Assembly (NCBI GenBank): GCA_963707135.1
Contig: CAVPOY010000029.1
Coordinates: forward strand, 39,284-103,283
DNA length: 64,000 nucleotides
Direction of reading: 5' to 3'
From: JBGSTR01 sp963707135
GTDB lineage: Bacteria > Pseudomonadota > Gammaproteobacteria > Chromatiales > Chromatiaceae
Under the pieces are notes generated by a model. It did not search any database, was not told where the DNA came from, and was given only the letters and a program-made list of their open reading frames with translations. Made by a program: the position numbers and the translations under genes. Positions 25,342-34,058 of this stretch are shown here, piece after piece. The first letter of the stretch is position 1. Every line of letters starts with the position of its first letter.

Positions 25342-26721
25342 ATGCGCTATATCAGCACCCGGGGTGGGATCGAACCCGTCGGCTTCTCCGATGCAGTGAT
25401 GATGGGGCTTGCCACCGACGGGGGTCTGCTGGTTCCGGCGGAGATCCCGCGGGTGGACGCCTTGCGCCTTCGTGCCTGGGCTGGACTGAGGTTCCAGGAT
25501 CTCGCGATCGAGGTGCTCGCCCCCTTCGTCGGCGACGAGATCCCCGGGGACGAGCTGCGCGATCTGGTCAACCGCTCGTACGCGACCTTTTCCCATCATG
25601 AGGTTACGCCCGTTGTGGAGACCGCCGGCCTCAAGGTGCTGGAACTCTTCCACGGGCCGACCGCGGCCTTCAAGGACGTTGCGCTACAGCTGCTGGGCAA
25701 TCTGTTCGAGCATCTGCTGGCACGCCGCGGCGGCCGGCTCAACATACTGGGCGCCACCTCCGGCGATACCGGCTCGGCGGCGATCTACGGGGTGCGCGGC
25801 AAGGCCGGTATCGACATTTTCATCCTGCACCCGAAGGGCCGGGTCTCCGCGATCCAGGAGCGGCAGATGACCACGGTGCTGGACGCCAACGTGCACAACA
25901 TCGCCGTGCGCGGGACGTTCGACGATGGTCAGCGGATCGTCAAGGCCCTGTTCAACGACCTGGGGTTCAAGTCCGAGTATCATCTGGGGGCGGTCAACTC
26001 CATCAATTGGGCGAGGATCCTGGCCCAGACGGTCTACTTTTTCTACGCTTGGGGGCGGGTTAGCGGCGGCGACCCGGAGCGGCGCCTGAGCTTCTCGGTG
26101 CCCACCGGCAATTTCGGCGACGTCTTCGCCGGCTACCTGGCCAAGCGCATGGGCCTGCCGGTGGACCGGCTGGTGATCGCGACTAACCGCAACGACATCC
26201 TGACGCGTTTCGTGCGGTCCGGGGTGTACCGCGCCGGCGACGTCTTTCACACCCTGAGTCCGGCCATGGACATCCAGGTCGCGTCGAATTTCGAGCGCTA
26301 TCTCTATTTTCTGCTCGACGAGGACCCGGCCGCCGTCCGTGCGCTGCTCTCGGACTTGCAGGAGCGCGGCGAGCTTTCGGTCGACGCCGAGCGCCGCGCG
26401 CGCGTGCGGGCGGACTTCGATGCCGCCTCGGCAACCGACCCGCAGACCCTGGGGCAGATCCGCGAGACCTTCGAGGCCAGCGGATACATCCTGTGCCCCC
26501 ACACCGCGGTGGGAGTGCAGGCCGCGCGGGGCATGGAGCACGTCGTCTGTCTGGCCACCGCGCACCCGGCCAAGTTCAACGAGGCGGTGCGCGAGGCGAT
26601 CGGCCGCGAGGCGCCGCCCCCGCCCTCGCTGCGGGGCCTGATGGAGCGGCCGACCCGATGCGCCGAGCTCGACGCCACCCCCGAGGCGGTTCGGGACTAC
26701 ATAAGGACCGCGCTGCAATGA
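25342..26721 (+). CDS. thrC: Threonine synthase
   Basis: This enzyme converts O-phosphohomoserine to threonine with PLP. The 459-residue product starts MRYISTRGGIEPVGFSDAVM, the usual ThrC opening. It has the PLP lysine in HGPTAAFKD (K111), the phosphate-binding GATSGDTGSAA, and SFSVPTGNFGDVFAGYLAKRMGLP. The ATG at 25342 aligns with the family start. The stop codon overlaps an in-frame ATG of cimA (ATGA), which points to translational coupling. Both genes supply precursors of isoleucine. Confidence 0.96.
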   Translation: MRYISTRGGIEPVGFSDAVMMGLATDGGLLVPAEIPRVDALRLRAWAGLRFQDLAIEVLAPFVGDEIPGDELRDLVNRSYATFSHHEVTPVVETAGLKVLELFHGPTAAFKDVALQLLGNLFEHLLARRGGRLNILGATSGDTGSAAIYGVRGKAGIDIFILHPKGRVSAIQERQMTTVLDANVHNIAVRGTFDDGQRIVKALFNDLGFKSEYHLGAVNSINWARILAQTVYFFYAWGRVSGGDPERRLSFSVPTGNFGDVFAGYLAKRMGLPVDRLVIATNRNDILTRFVRSGVYRAGDVFHTLSPAMDIQVASNFERYLYFLLDEDPAAVRALLSDLQERGELSVDAERRARVRADFDAASATDPQTLGQIRETFEASGYILCPHTAVGVQAARGMEHVVCLATAHPAKFNEAVREAIGREAPPPPSLRGLMERPTRCAELDATPEAVRDYIRTALQ

Positions 26722-26750
26722 CCGAACCGCACCGACAAGGGAACCCAGTC

Positions 26751-28322
26751 ATGACCGAAAACCGCCGCTATGTCGGCATCATGGACACCACTCTGCGCGA
26801 CGGGGAGCAGACCCAGGGCGTGTCCTTCTCGTGCGACGAGAAGGTCAACATCGCCAAGGTGTTGCTGGAGCTGGTGCGGGTGGACCGAATCGAGGTGGCC
26901 TCGGCGCGGGTCTCGTCCGGCGAGCTCGAGGCGGTCGCCAGCATCGTCGCCTGGGCCGGTGAGCGCGGGCTCGCCGACCGGGTAGAGGTCCTGGGTTTCG
27001 TCGACGGCGGCCGCAGCGTGGACTGGATCTGCCGCGCCGGGGGCCGGGTGCTGAACCTGCTCGCGAAGGGCAGCGAGAACCACTGTCGCCGACAACTCGG
27101 AAAGACACTCGAGCAGCACGCCGCGGATGTGCGGGCGACGGTCGCCGGCGCGCGGGACAACGGCCTGGCCGTCAACCTCTATCTGGAGGACTGGTCGAAC
27201 GGTTACCGGGACAACCCGGAATACGTGTTTGGCCTGGTAGAACGGCTGGCCGGCAGCGGCGTCGACCACTACATGCTCCCGGACACCCTCGGCGTGATGA
27301 CCCCCGAGCAGGTTTTTGCCGCGATCACCGACATGTCCGTGCGATTCCCGGGCCTGAAGTTCGATTTTCACCCGCACAATGACTACGGGCTCGCGACCGC
27401 GAACGTGCTCGCCGCCGCCCGGGCCGGCGCGGCCGCCGTGCACTGCACGGTGAACTGTCTCGGCGAGCGGGCCGGAAACGCCTCCCTGGCCGAGGTCGCG
27501 GTGAACCTGCGCGATCAGCTCGGGTTCGAGATTGGCATCGACGAGACCCACCTGGTCCGCGTCAGTGAGCTGGTCGAGTACTTCTCCGGCAAGCGGATCG
27601 GCGACAACGCCCCCATCGTCGGCGCGGACGTCTTTACCCAGACCGCGGGCATCCACGCGGACGGTGACCGCAAGGGAAGCCTCTATCACACCCGGCTCTC
27701 GCCGGAGCGCTTCGCGCGCAGCCGCAAGTACGCCCTCGGCAAGCTCTCGGGCAAGGCGTCGCTCGCCAAGAACCTGGAGCGGCTGGACATCAGCCTGTCC
27801 GAGGCCCACCAGCGCCGGGTGCTGCAGCGCATCGTCGAGCTCGGCGATTCCAAGAAAAGCATCACCGCCGAGGACCTGCCCTTCATCATCGCCGAGGTGC
27901 TCGAGAGCAAGGACTACAACCACGCGGAGCTGCTCTCCTGTACCGTTTCCTCGAGCCTCGACCTGGAGTCCACCGCGAGCCTCAAGGTCCGGCTGGGCGA
28001 CGAGACCTACACGGCCGCCGGCAGCGGCAACGGCGGGTTCGACGCCTTCAACCACGCCCTCTCGAAGATCGTCAGGCGCCAGGGCCTGACCCTGCCCGAG
28101 CTGACCGACTACGAGGTGCGCATCCCGAAAGGCGGGCGCTCCGACGCGCTGACCGAGTGCACCATCAGCTGGGCGACGGACCAGGGCGAGCTCAAGACCC
28201 GCGGCGTGCACGCGAATCAGGTGTTCGCGGCCATCGCGGCAACGATGAGAATGCTCAATATTCTGATGCACCGTTCGCTATCAGAGCCCAGGGCCGCCGA
28301 GGCCGCGTCGACGGCGGCCTGA
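26751..28322 (+). CDS. cimA: (R)-citramalate synthase, Leptospira type
   Basis: This enzyme condenses pyruvate with acetyl-CoA to citramalate for threonine-independent isoleucine synthesis. The catalytic MDTTLRDGEQTQGVSFS places R16 and D17 at the same numbers as the characterised Leptospira enzyme. L104, Y144 and E146 (LNLLAKGS; NLYLEDWSNGYRDNP) also match the residues that select pyruvate there. HPHNDYGL carries the metal His pair, FTQTAGIHADGDRKG the linker, and a regulatory domain runs from about 390 to the end. An in-frame ATG at 26718 overlaps the thrC stop and would add 11 residues. Numbering agreement favours 26751. Confidence 0.93.
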   Translation: MTENRRYVGIMDTTLRDGEQTQGVSFSCDEKVNIAKVLLELVRVDRIEVASARVSSGELEAVASIVAWAGERGLADRVEVLGFVDGGRSVDWICRAGGRVLNLLAKGSENHCRRQLGKTLEQHAADVRATVAGARDNGLAVNLYLEDWSNGYRDNPEYVFGLVERLAGSGVDHYMLPDTLGVMTPEQVFAAITDMSVRFPGLKFDFHPHNDYGLATANVLAAARAGAAAVHCTVNCLGERAGNASLAEVAVNLRDQLGFEIGIDETHLVRVSELVEYFSGKRIGDNAPIVGADVFTQTAGIHADGDRKGSLYHTRLSPERFARSRKYALGKLSGKASLAKNLERLDISLSEAHQRRVLQRIVELGDSKKSITAEDLPFIIAEVLESKDYNHAELLSCTVSSSLDLESTASLKVRLGDETYTAAGSGNGGFDAFNHALSKIVRRQGLTLPELTDYEVRIPKGGRSDALTECTISWATDQGELKTRGVHANQVFAAIAATMRMLNILMHRSLSEPRAAEAASTAA

Positions 28323-28333
28323 CCGCGGCGTCG

Positions 28334-29791
28334 GTGGACCTGTCGGATCCTTCCTGCCTGCGCGCCAGCGCTTATATCGACGGCGCCTGGGTTCGGGCCG
28401 ACGATGGCGGAACCTTTCCGGTCACCGACCCGAGCGACGGCTCGCCGATCGCCGAGGTGCCCGCGATGAGCGGCGCCGAGACCCGCCGGGCCATCCTGGC
28501 AGCCCAGCGCTCCTGGCCCGACTGGCGCGCGCTCACCGCCGCGGAGCGCGGGTCGGTGCTGCACCGCTGGCACGACCTGGTTATCGCCAACCAGGAGGAC
28601 CTGGCGCGCATTATGACCGCCGAGCAGGGCAAGCCGCTCGCCGAGGCGCGCGGCGAGATCGCCTACGCGGCGTCCTTCATCGACTGGTTCGCCGAGGAGG
28701 GCCGTCGGGTCTACGGCGAGCTGATCCCGCCCCACCAGGCGGACAAGCGCCTGTTGGTCATGCGCCAGCCGATCGGCGTCTGCGCGGCCATCACTCCCTG
28801 GAACTTCCCGGCGGCGATGATCACTCGCAAGGCGGCGGCCGCGCTGGCCGCCGGCTGCACGCTTGTCGTCAAGCCGGCCGAGGACACGCCGCTGTCCGCG
28901 TTGGCCCTGGCCGGGCTGGCCGATCAGGCGGGCTTCCCGGCCGGCGTGATCAACGTCGTGACCGGCGCGCCCGAGGCCATCGGGGCCGAGCTGACCGCGA
29001 ACCCGCTGGTGCGCAAGCTCAGTTTCACCGGTTCCACCGAGGTCGGGCGGCGGCTGATGCGCCAGTGCGCCGACACCGTGAAGCGTCTATCGCTGGAGCT
29101 CGGCGGCAATGCCCCCTTCGTCGTATTCGACGACGCCGATCTCGAGGCGGCCGTCGATGGGGCGATCCAGTCGAAGTACCGCAACAGCGGTCAGACCTGC
29201 GTCTGCGCGAACCGCCTGTTGGTCCAGTGCGGGATTCACGACACGTTCGCCCAGCGGCTGACCGAGCGCGTCGCATCGCTCCGGGTCGGGCCCGGTTCCG
29301 AGGAGGGCGTTGCCCAGGGGCCGCTGATCAACGCCGACGCCCTGGCCAAGGTCGAGGCCCATATCGCCGATGCGCTGGATAAGGGCGCCCGGGTCCTCAC
29401 GGGCGGCCGGCGGCACGCGTTGGGCGGCACCTTCTTCGAGCCGACGGTGCTCGCTGGGGCGACGGCGCAGATGCGGGTCGCGCACGAGGAAATCTTCGGG
29501 CCGGTGGCGCCGCTGTTCCGATTCGAGACCGAGGAGGAGGCGGTCGCGCTCGCCAACGACACGGAATTCGGCCTCGCCGCGTACCTTTACACACGCGACC
29601 TGGCCCGCGGCTGGCGGGTCTCCGAGGCCCTGGAGTATGGGATCGTCGGGGTCAATACCGGCATCATTTCCACCGCGGTAGCCCCGTTCGGCGGGGTCAA
29701 GCAGTCCGGCCTGGGCCGCGAGGGCTCGCGCCACGGTATCGAGGAGTACCTGGAGACCAAGTACGTCTGCGTCGACATCGGCGCCCGCTGA
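28334..29791 (+). CDS. gabD: NAD(P)-dependent succinate-semialdehyde dehydrogenase
   Basis: The enzyme oxidises succinate semialdehyde to succinate. The 485-residue protein has the ALDH motifs ITPWNFPAAMITRK, the cofactor loop FTGSTEVGRRLM, the general-base glutamate in LSLELGGNAPFV and the nucleophile Cys in NSGQTCVCANR. GIVGVNTGIISTAVAPFGGVKQSGLGREGSRHGIEEYLETKYV is the family's C-terminal signature. The GTG start is 12 bp after the cimA stop, so it is probably in the same transcript. No GABA transaminase lies nearby. Confidence 0.93.
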   Translation: MDLSDPSCLRASAYIDGAWVRADDGGTFPVTDPSDGSPIAEVPAMSGAETRRAILAAQRSWPDWRALTAAERGSVLHRWHDLVIANQEDLARIMTAEQGKPLAEARGEIAYAASFIDWFAEEGRRVYGELIPPHQADKRLLVMRQPIGVCAAITPWNFPAAMITRKAAAALAAGCTLVVKPAEDTPLSALALAGLADQAGFPAGVINVVTGAPEAIGAELTANPLVRKLSFTGSTEVGRRLMRQCADTVKRLSLELGGNAPFVVFDDADLEAAVDGAIQSKYRNSGQTCVCANRLLVQCGIHDTFAQRLTERVASLRVGPGSEEGVAQGPLINADALAKVEAHIADALDKGARVLTGGRRHALGGTFFEPTVLAGATAQMRVAHEEIFGPVAPLFRFETEEEAVALANDTEFGLAAYLYTRDLARGWRVSEALEYGIVGVNTGIISTAVAPFGGVKQSGLGREGSRHGIEEYLETKYVCVDIGAR

Positions 29792-29825
29792 GTGCCACCG
29801 GCTTTTGTTGCCGGAAAGGGCCTGA

Positions 29826-29852
29826 GGGAAACGCCGATGGGTTGCGTTTCCC
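29826..29852. repeat. Solo left-end hairpin of the MITE family
   Basis: GGGAAACGC and its inverse GCGTTTCCC enclose a CGATGGGTT spacer. The same hairpin forms the left terminus of the elements at 17855 and 30374. It is flanked by CTGA and CTAA, a near-match to the family's YTAR target. It lies after gabD in a 188-bp gap and may also weaken read-through. Confidence 0.55.
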
Positions 29853-29979
29853 TAACATAGGGATTTTCTTTGCATCCTTTAGACCTTAGCGGTTATGACC
29901 ACCGCACTCAGGGTGTTGCCTTTTTCCCACCACCCGCGACAATAGCGGGCACTGTTTCCGTCCGATTACGTGGCCCGCC

Positions 29980-30363
29980 ATGAATCCAGAGAAGGTCGTC
30001 TTCGGCTTCTTCATCGTACTGGCACTGACGCTGAACTTTGGTTTCTTCATCGGCGAGATCGACGACCCGACCCATCACCACAAGTGGGAGCTGTTCGCTG
30101 TGGTCGTCGTCAACGCCATCGCGACGGTGCTCAAGTTCGGCGATCGGACCCAAATGGGCGCGGTCTTGCTGGCGACCAGCCTGGTGGCCATGTTGCAGCT
30201 CCTGGCGGCGGTGCTGGTTTGGGTCGTCGCCGTCTACGCGACCGATGCCGGCATGACCCCGGCGACCATGGCGAGCGTCGTCTCGTTGACCGGCGGGGCC
30301 ATGATCGCCAACGTGATCTCGGTGGTCCTGCTGGTGATCGAGACCTTCATGCTGCGCCGGTGA
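29980..30363 (+). CDS. DUF6394-family small membrane protein
   Basis: The 127-residue protein has about four hydrophobic segments: VVFGFFIVLALTLNFGFFIG, ELFAVVVVNAIATVLKF, AVLLATSLVAMLQLLAAVLV and MIANVISVVLLVIETFML. A His-rich loop (DDPTHHHKWE) follows the first. It resembles the conserved family found next to RCK potassium channel genes, and a K+ channel gene is indeed 204 bp downstream. A MITE copy separates the two. A role with the channel is an inference from position only. Confidence 0.75.
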   Translation: MNPEKVVFGFFIVLALTLNFGFFIGEIDDPTHHHKWELFAVVVVNAIATVLKFGDRTQMGAVLLATSLVAMLQLLAAVLVWVVAVYATDAGMTPATMASVVSLTGGAMIANVISVVLLVIETFMLRR

Positions 30364-30373
30364 ACGGCGGCAA

Positions 30374-30526
30374 GGGAAACCCCGATCTATTGCGTTTCCC
30401 GTCCGGGCCAAGGGTGGCCCGGCATTTTCAGTGGATGTAACCCATTGAAAATTGAGCGCCCCGAGAGCCGCGCCTCTCGGGGCGCGAGCGGGTCAAGTGC
30501 CAGGGCGGCGTTTGATCCGCGTCTCC
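30374..30526. repeat. MITE-like element, full-length copy (153 bp)
   Basis: The left end GGGAAACCCCGATCTATTGC pairs with GCGTTTCCC. Inward are hairpins GGGCCA/TGGCCC, ATTTTCA/TTGAAAAT and a strong CCCCGAGAG...CTCTCGGGG stem. The inverted right end reads GGAGACGCGGATCAAACGCC, and CTAG follows it. It begins 10 bp after the DUF6394 stop codon and aligns end to end with the element at 17855. Confidence 0.8.
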
Positions 30527-30567
30527 CTAGACGACGAATCGGCTCGGCCGTCGCTGACCGGGGCGCC

Positions 30568-32298
30568 ATGGACAACATCATCTTTCTGATCATGCGGCGC
30601 ATGCGCGCGCCGCTGCTGGTCCTGATCGTCACCTACGCGGTGGCGATTGTCGGCCTGGTGCTGATCCCGGCGCAGGACGCCGACGGCAACCCGACCGGCA
30701 TGAGCTTTTTCCATGCCTTCTATTTCGTCAGCTTCATGTCGACGACCATCGGTTTCGGCGAAGTGCCGAATGCCTTTACCGACGCCCAGCGCCTCTGGGT
30801 TTCCTTTTGCATCTTCGCCACCGTGGCGGTCTGGATCTACGCCATTGGCAACCTGATCGCGCTGATGCAGGACCCGGCCTTCCAGCGCGCCCTGGATCTG
30901 CGGCGCTTCCGCCACCGCGTCGGGCGCATGCGTGATCCCTTTTACCTCGTCTGCGGTTACGGGCAGACCGGCGGCGTGCTGGTCCGTGCCTTGACCGACC
31001 GGCACCAGCATGCGGTCGTGATCGATATCGACCCTGAACGAATCAGTTTTCTGAAGCTCGACACCCAGCGTGAGTTTGTGCCGTCCCTGTGCGCGGACGC
31101 CCGCGGCCCGTCGACCCTGGATGCCGCCGGGCTGACGCACCCGCTCTGCATGGGCGTAGTGGCCCTGACCAACGTCAACGAGGCCAATCTCAAGATCGCA
31201 ATCGCCGCGAAGCTGCTGCATCCGGAGATCAAGGTCGTCTGCAGGGCGGACTCCCATGAGGTCGAGGCGAACATGGCCTCGTTCGGCACGGATCATATAT
31301 ACGACCCGTTCGACACCTTCGCGCTCTATATGGCCGTTGCCATCGAGGCGCCGTGCCTCACCCTGCTCTACGACTGGTTGTCCGGGCTGAGCGGGGACGC
31401 GTTGAAGGAGCCCATCTACCCGCCGAGCAAGGGGCTGTGGCTGATCTGCGGCTACGGGCGCTTCGGCAAGGCCATGTACCGGCACCTGAAGGCACAAGGG
31501 CTCGAGCTGTTGGTCATCGAGGCCTCGCCTCACGAGACGGGCATCCCGAGCGAGGGCATTGTTCACGGGCGCGGCACCGAGGCGGTGACGCTGGAGGAGG
31601 CGAACGTCCATCACGCGGTGGGGCTCGTCGCCGGGACGGACGTCGATGCGGACAATTTGTCGATCATCATGACGGCGCTTGAGTTGAACTCAGACCTGTT
31701 CGTCGTCGCCCGGGAGAACCACCCGGACAACCGGGAACTCTTCGATCGGGTCGGTGCCCACGTGATCATGCACCCGAGCACCATCATCGCGAACAGCATC
31801 CGGGTGAGGCTCGGTACCCCGTTGCTGGCGGAGTTCATGACCCTTGCGCGATTTCAGGAGGAGTCCTGGGCGTGCGAGCTGGTGAGCCGCGTCGCGGGGC
31901 TGGTCACGGACGAGGTGCCCCACGTCTGGCAGATCGAGGTCGACAGGGAGGAGGCCTTCGCGGTATGCGAGGCCGAGCAGCGCGGCACCCGCGCGACTTT
32001 CGGCAGCCTGCTGCTGGATCCGCGTGATCGGAGCAGCAGGCTGCCGGTCATCCCGCTGATGCTCGAGCACAACGAGCAGTACCAGCTATTGCCTCCGCCG
32101 GACTACCGCTTGCGTGCCGGGGATCGGGTGCTTTTCTGCGGCAGCGTCGAGGCGCGGGCTCGCATGGACTGGACACTGCAGAATCTCCATGCGCTGCGCT
32201 ACGTCGTCACGGGCGAGAGCGACCCGGAAGGCATGGTCTGGCGCTGGCTCTCCAGTCTCAGGAAGCGCCGACCCGGGACCGGTGAGCCCCGGCATTGA
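30568..32298 (+). CDS. Two-RCK potassium channel protein
   Basis: The 576-residue protein begins with two membrane helices around a pore loop whose selectivity filter is TTIGFGE (about 59-65), a K+ channel type with Phe in place of the usual Tyr. Two TrkA/RCK nucleotide-binding domains follow, CGYGQTGG at 129-136 and CGYGRFGKAM at about 294-303. A TrkA-C-like domain with LPPPDYRLRAGDRVLFCG lies near the C-terminus. RCK domains gate such channels by ligands such as NAD(H), nucleotides or Ca2+. The ATG at 30568 places the first helix at the N-terminus. It probably serves potassium balance with DUF6394. Confidence 0.92.
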   Translation: MDNIIFLIMRRMRAPLLVLIVTYAVAIVGLVLIPAQDADGNPTGMSFFHAFYFVSFMSTTIGFGEVPNAFTDAQRLWVSFCIFATVAVWIYAIGNLIALMQDPAFQRALDLRRFRHRVGRMRDPFYLVCGYGQTGGVLVRALTDRHQHAVVIDIDPERISFLKLDTQREFVPSLCADARGPSTLDAAGLTHPLCMGVVALTNVNEANLKIAIAAKLLHPEIKVVCRADSHEVEANMASFGTDHIYDPFDTFALYMAVAIEAPCLTLLYDWLSGLSGDALKEPIYPPSKGLWLICGYGRFGKAMYRHLKAQGLELLVIEASPHETGIPSEGIVHGRGTEAVTLEEANVHHAVGLVAGTDVDADNLSIIMTALELNSDLFVVARENHPDNRELFDRVGAHVIMHPSTIIANSIRVRLGTPLLAEFMTLARFQEESWACELVSRVAGLVTDEVPHVWQIEVDREEAFAVCEAEQRGTRATFGSLLLDPRDRSSRLPVIPLMLEHNEQYQLLPPPDYRLRAGDRVLFCGSVEARARMDWTLQNLHALRYVVTGESDPEGMVWRWLSSLRKRRPGTGEPRH

Positions 32299-32480
32299 GG
32301 CACCGGTGGAATCGACGCCGCGCTTGGCATGGCGCGAATAATCGCCTATTAGTGACGCTTCCGGCGTTTTGTCGGGTACCGCGATCCGCGGCAGATTGGA
32401 TCGGACGGCGCGGCGCACCCTGGTTGCGCCGCACCCCGATGACCTCCCCCGACGGCGTTTCCCTACCCAAGGAGAAAATC

Positions 32481-33044
32481 ATGAACCCGGTAATGTCCCG
32501 ACTTGGCGAGGAGCACAAACGACTCGCCAGACTGCTCGATCTGTTCGAAAAGCTGCTCGATCGATTCAACCAGGGCGCCGAGCCCGACTACGAGCTCATG
32601 GACGAGATGCTCGCCTATATGGACAGCTACGCCGATGTCGTCCACCACCCAACGGAGGACCTGGTTTTCGAGCGGGTGCTCGCGAAGCCCGGCCCGAAGC
32701 ACGAGGCGTTCGAGATACTGATGCGCCAGCACGAGGCCGTCAGCAAGCTCAGCCGGCGCTTCAGAGAGTCCCTGGAGGCAATACTGAACGAGGAGGTGCT
32801 ACTGCGCGACGAGGTGGAGATCCAGGGCCGCGAGATGATTGCCGCGCTACGCAACCATATTCGGCTCGAGGACGGCGAGGCGTTCCCAATTGCACTGGAG
32901 GCCCTGACCGACCAGGATTGGAAAGAGATCGCGGAGCAGGCGCCGCAAGCGGACGACCCGCTGTTCGGTGCGGCCGATCCGGTGCGCTTCCGTAATCTGT
33001 GCCGTTGGCTGTGCGCCGAGGCCGATGCCCAGCCGATAGGCTGA
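32481..33044 (+). CDS. Hemerythrin-like domain protein
   Basis: The 187-residue protein starts MNPVMSRLGEEHKRLARLLD. The expected four-helix iron-ligand pattern is present: His in EEHKRL, HHPTED, RQHEAV and NHIRLEDGEAF. Bacterial hemerythrins bind di-iron sites and sense or bind O2 or NO; the exact role here is not known. A CAAGGAG ribosome-binding site supports the ATG. The next gene follows after 7 bp, so the two probably form an operon. Confidence 0.9.
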   Translation: MNPVMSRLGEEHKRLARLLDLFEKLLDRFNQGAEPDYELMDEMLAYMDSYADVVHHPTEDLVFERVLAKPGPKHEAFEILMRQHEAVSKLSRRFRESLEAILNEEVLLRDEVEIQGREMIAALRNHIRLEDGEAFPIALEALTDQDWKEIAEQAPQADDPLFGAADPVRFRNLCRWLCAEADAQPIG

Positions 33045-33051
33045 GCCGACC

Positions 33052-33993
33052 GTGGCGGAGCAGTCGGCGGGCGGTGATTGTTACTGTTTGCGCCGCGTCA
33101 ACCCCTTTCTGGGTGTCGTAGCGGTGGTCAGGACGCCGGGTGGGCGCGCCCTCAGCCTGGACGGCCGCAACTGGCAAATCCAGGTGCTCGCTCATCCGCC
33201 GCGGGGACTTTGGAGCCGCGGGGGCCACGAGGAGGGTCTGAAGTACTTCCGGTTCGGGGCCTGGTCCGAGGCCGAGGGTTCTAGCCGAGTGCCGCTGAAT
33301 CCCATCCTCGACGCCGGGCGGATGGTCGAGGAATCCGAGCAGTTGATCGTACGGATTCGCTCCGCCACTGCGGCGTTGCCGTTCCCGATGGCCGATGAAT
33401 TGGAGCAGTGGCTGTTGGACCGGCAGGGCGAGCCGCTAGCGCTGATCGCCACGGCATTGTCTCATGCCGACCTCGATACCCTGTCGAGGCGCGGTTGGAG
33501 CGCCGGCGGTCGGGGTGAGCAGCCCTTCGCTTCCCCCACGCTCTCGGCCGAGGGGATCGCGGTACGCGACGGCAGTGGCCGGCACCGCCACGCGGAATCC
33601 CTGGAGCGACTGATCGCCGAAGAGGCTGGAACGCAACCTAGCACCCAGTGGTTCCGCTTCGAGAACGGCGAGGCCACCGGGCTCGATCAGGGCGCCCCTC
33701 GCGGTTTCGGGGGGCGGCAGCTGGCCCGCGAGGCCTTTCCAGTGCTGATGCTGCGCACGGACTGGCCCGATCCGCGCGCACGCGACGTGGTGGCGGAGTA
33801 TGTCTCCTGGCTCGCCCCCTACCTGCTGGCATTGCCCGGCCTGTCGGGCGACCTGCGTCTCCGACTGGAGCGCGACGCGGCCGATTATCCGCTCCGGGTC
33901 GATGCCCTCTGGCGCCTCTATCCGCAGATTCTTGACCCGGATCTGTTGAAACGGGCCCGAATCGAGGCCACCCTGCGCCGCGTCAACGCCTGA
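33052..33993 (+). CDS. Conserved hypothetical protein, function unknown
   Basis: The 313-residue protein starts from a GTG 7 bp after the hemerythrin gene. It shows no signal peptide or membrane helix. Blocks of note are VNPFLGVVAVVRTPGGRALSLDG near the N-terminus, WFRFENGEATGL in the middle, and WLAPYLLALPGLS followed by LRRVNA at the end. The composition and steady third-position GC indicate a real gene. No domain was recognised. Position suggests co-transcription with hemerythrin and perhaps hemH, 65 bp downstream. Confidence 0.75.
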   Translation: MAEQSAGGDCYCLRRVNPFLGVVAVVRTPGGRALSLDGRNWQIQVLAHPPRGLWSRGGHEEGLKYFRFGAWSEAEGSSRVPLNPILDAGRMVEESEQLIVRIRSATAALPFPMADELEQWLLDRQGEPLALIATALSHADLDTLSRRGWSAGGRGEQPFASPTLSAEGIAVRDGSGRHRHAESLERLIAEEAGTQPSTQWFRFENGEATGLDQGAPRGFGGRQLAREAFPVLMLRTDWPDPRARDVVAEYVSWLAPYLLALPGLSGDLRLRLERDAADYPLRVDALWRLYPQILDPDLLKRARIEATLRRVNA

Positions 33994-34058
33994 CCTAGCG
34001 TGCCAAAGGCCTCTCCACGGGCCTGCAGCGGTAATCCTGGTTTCATCGAGAAGAGGCA

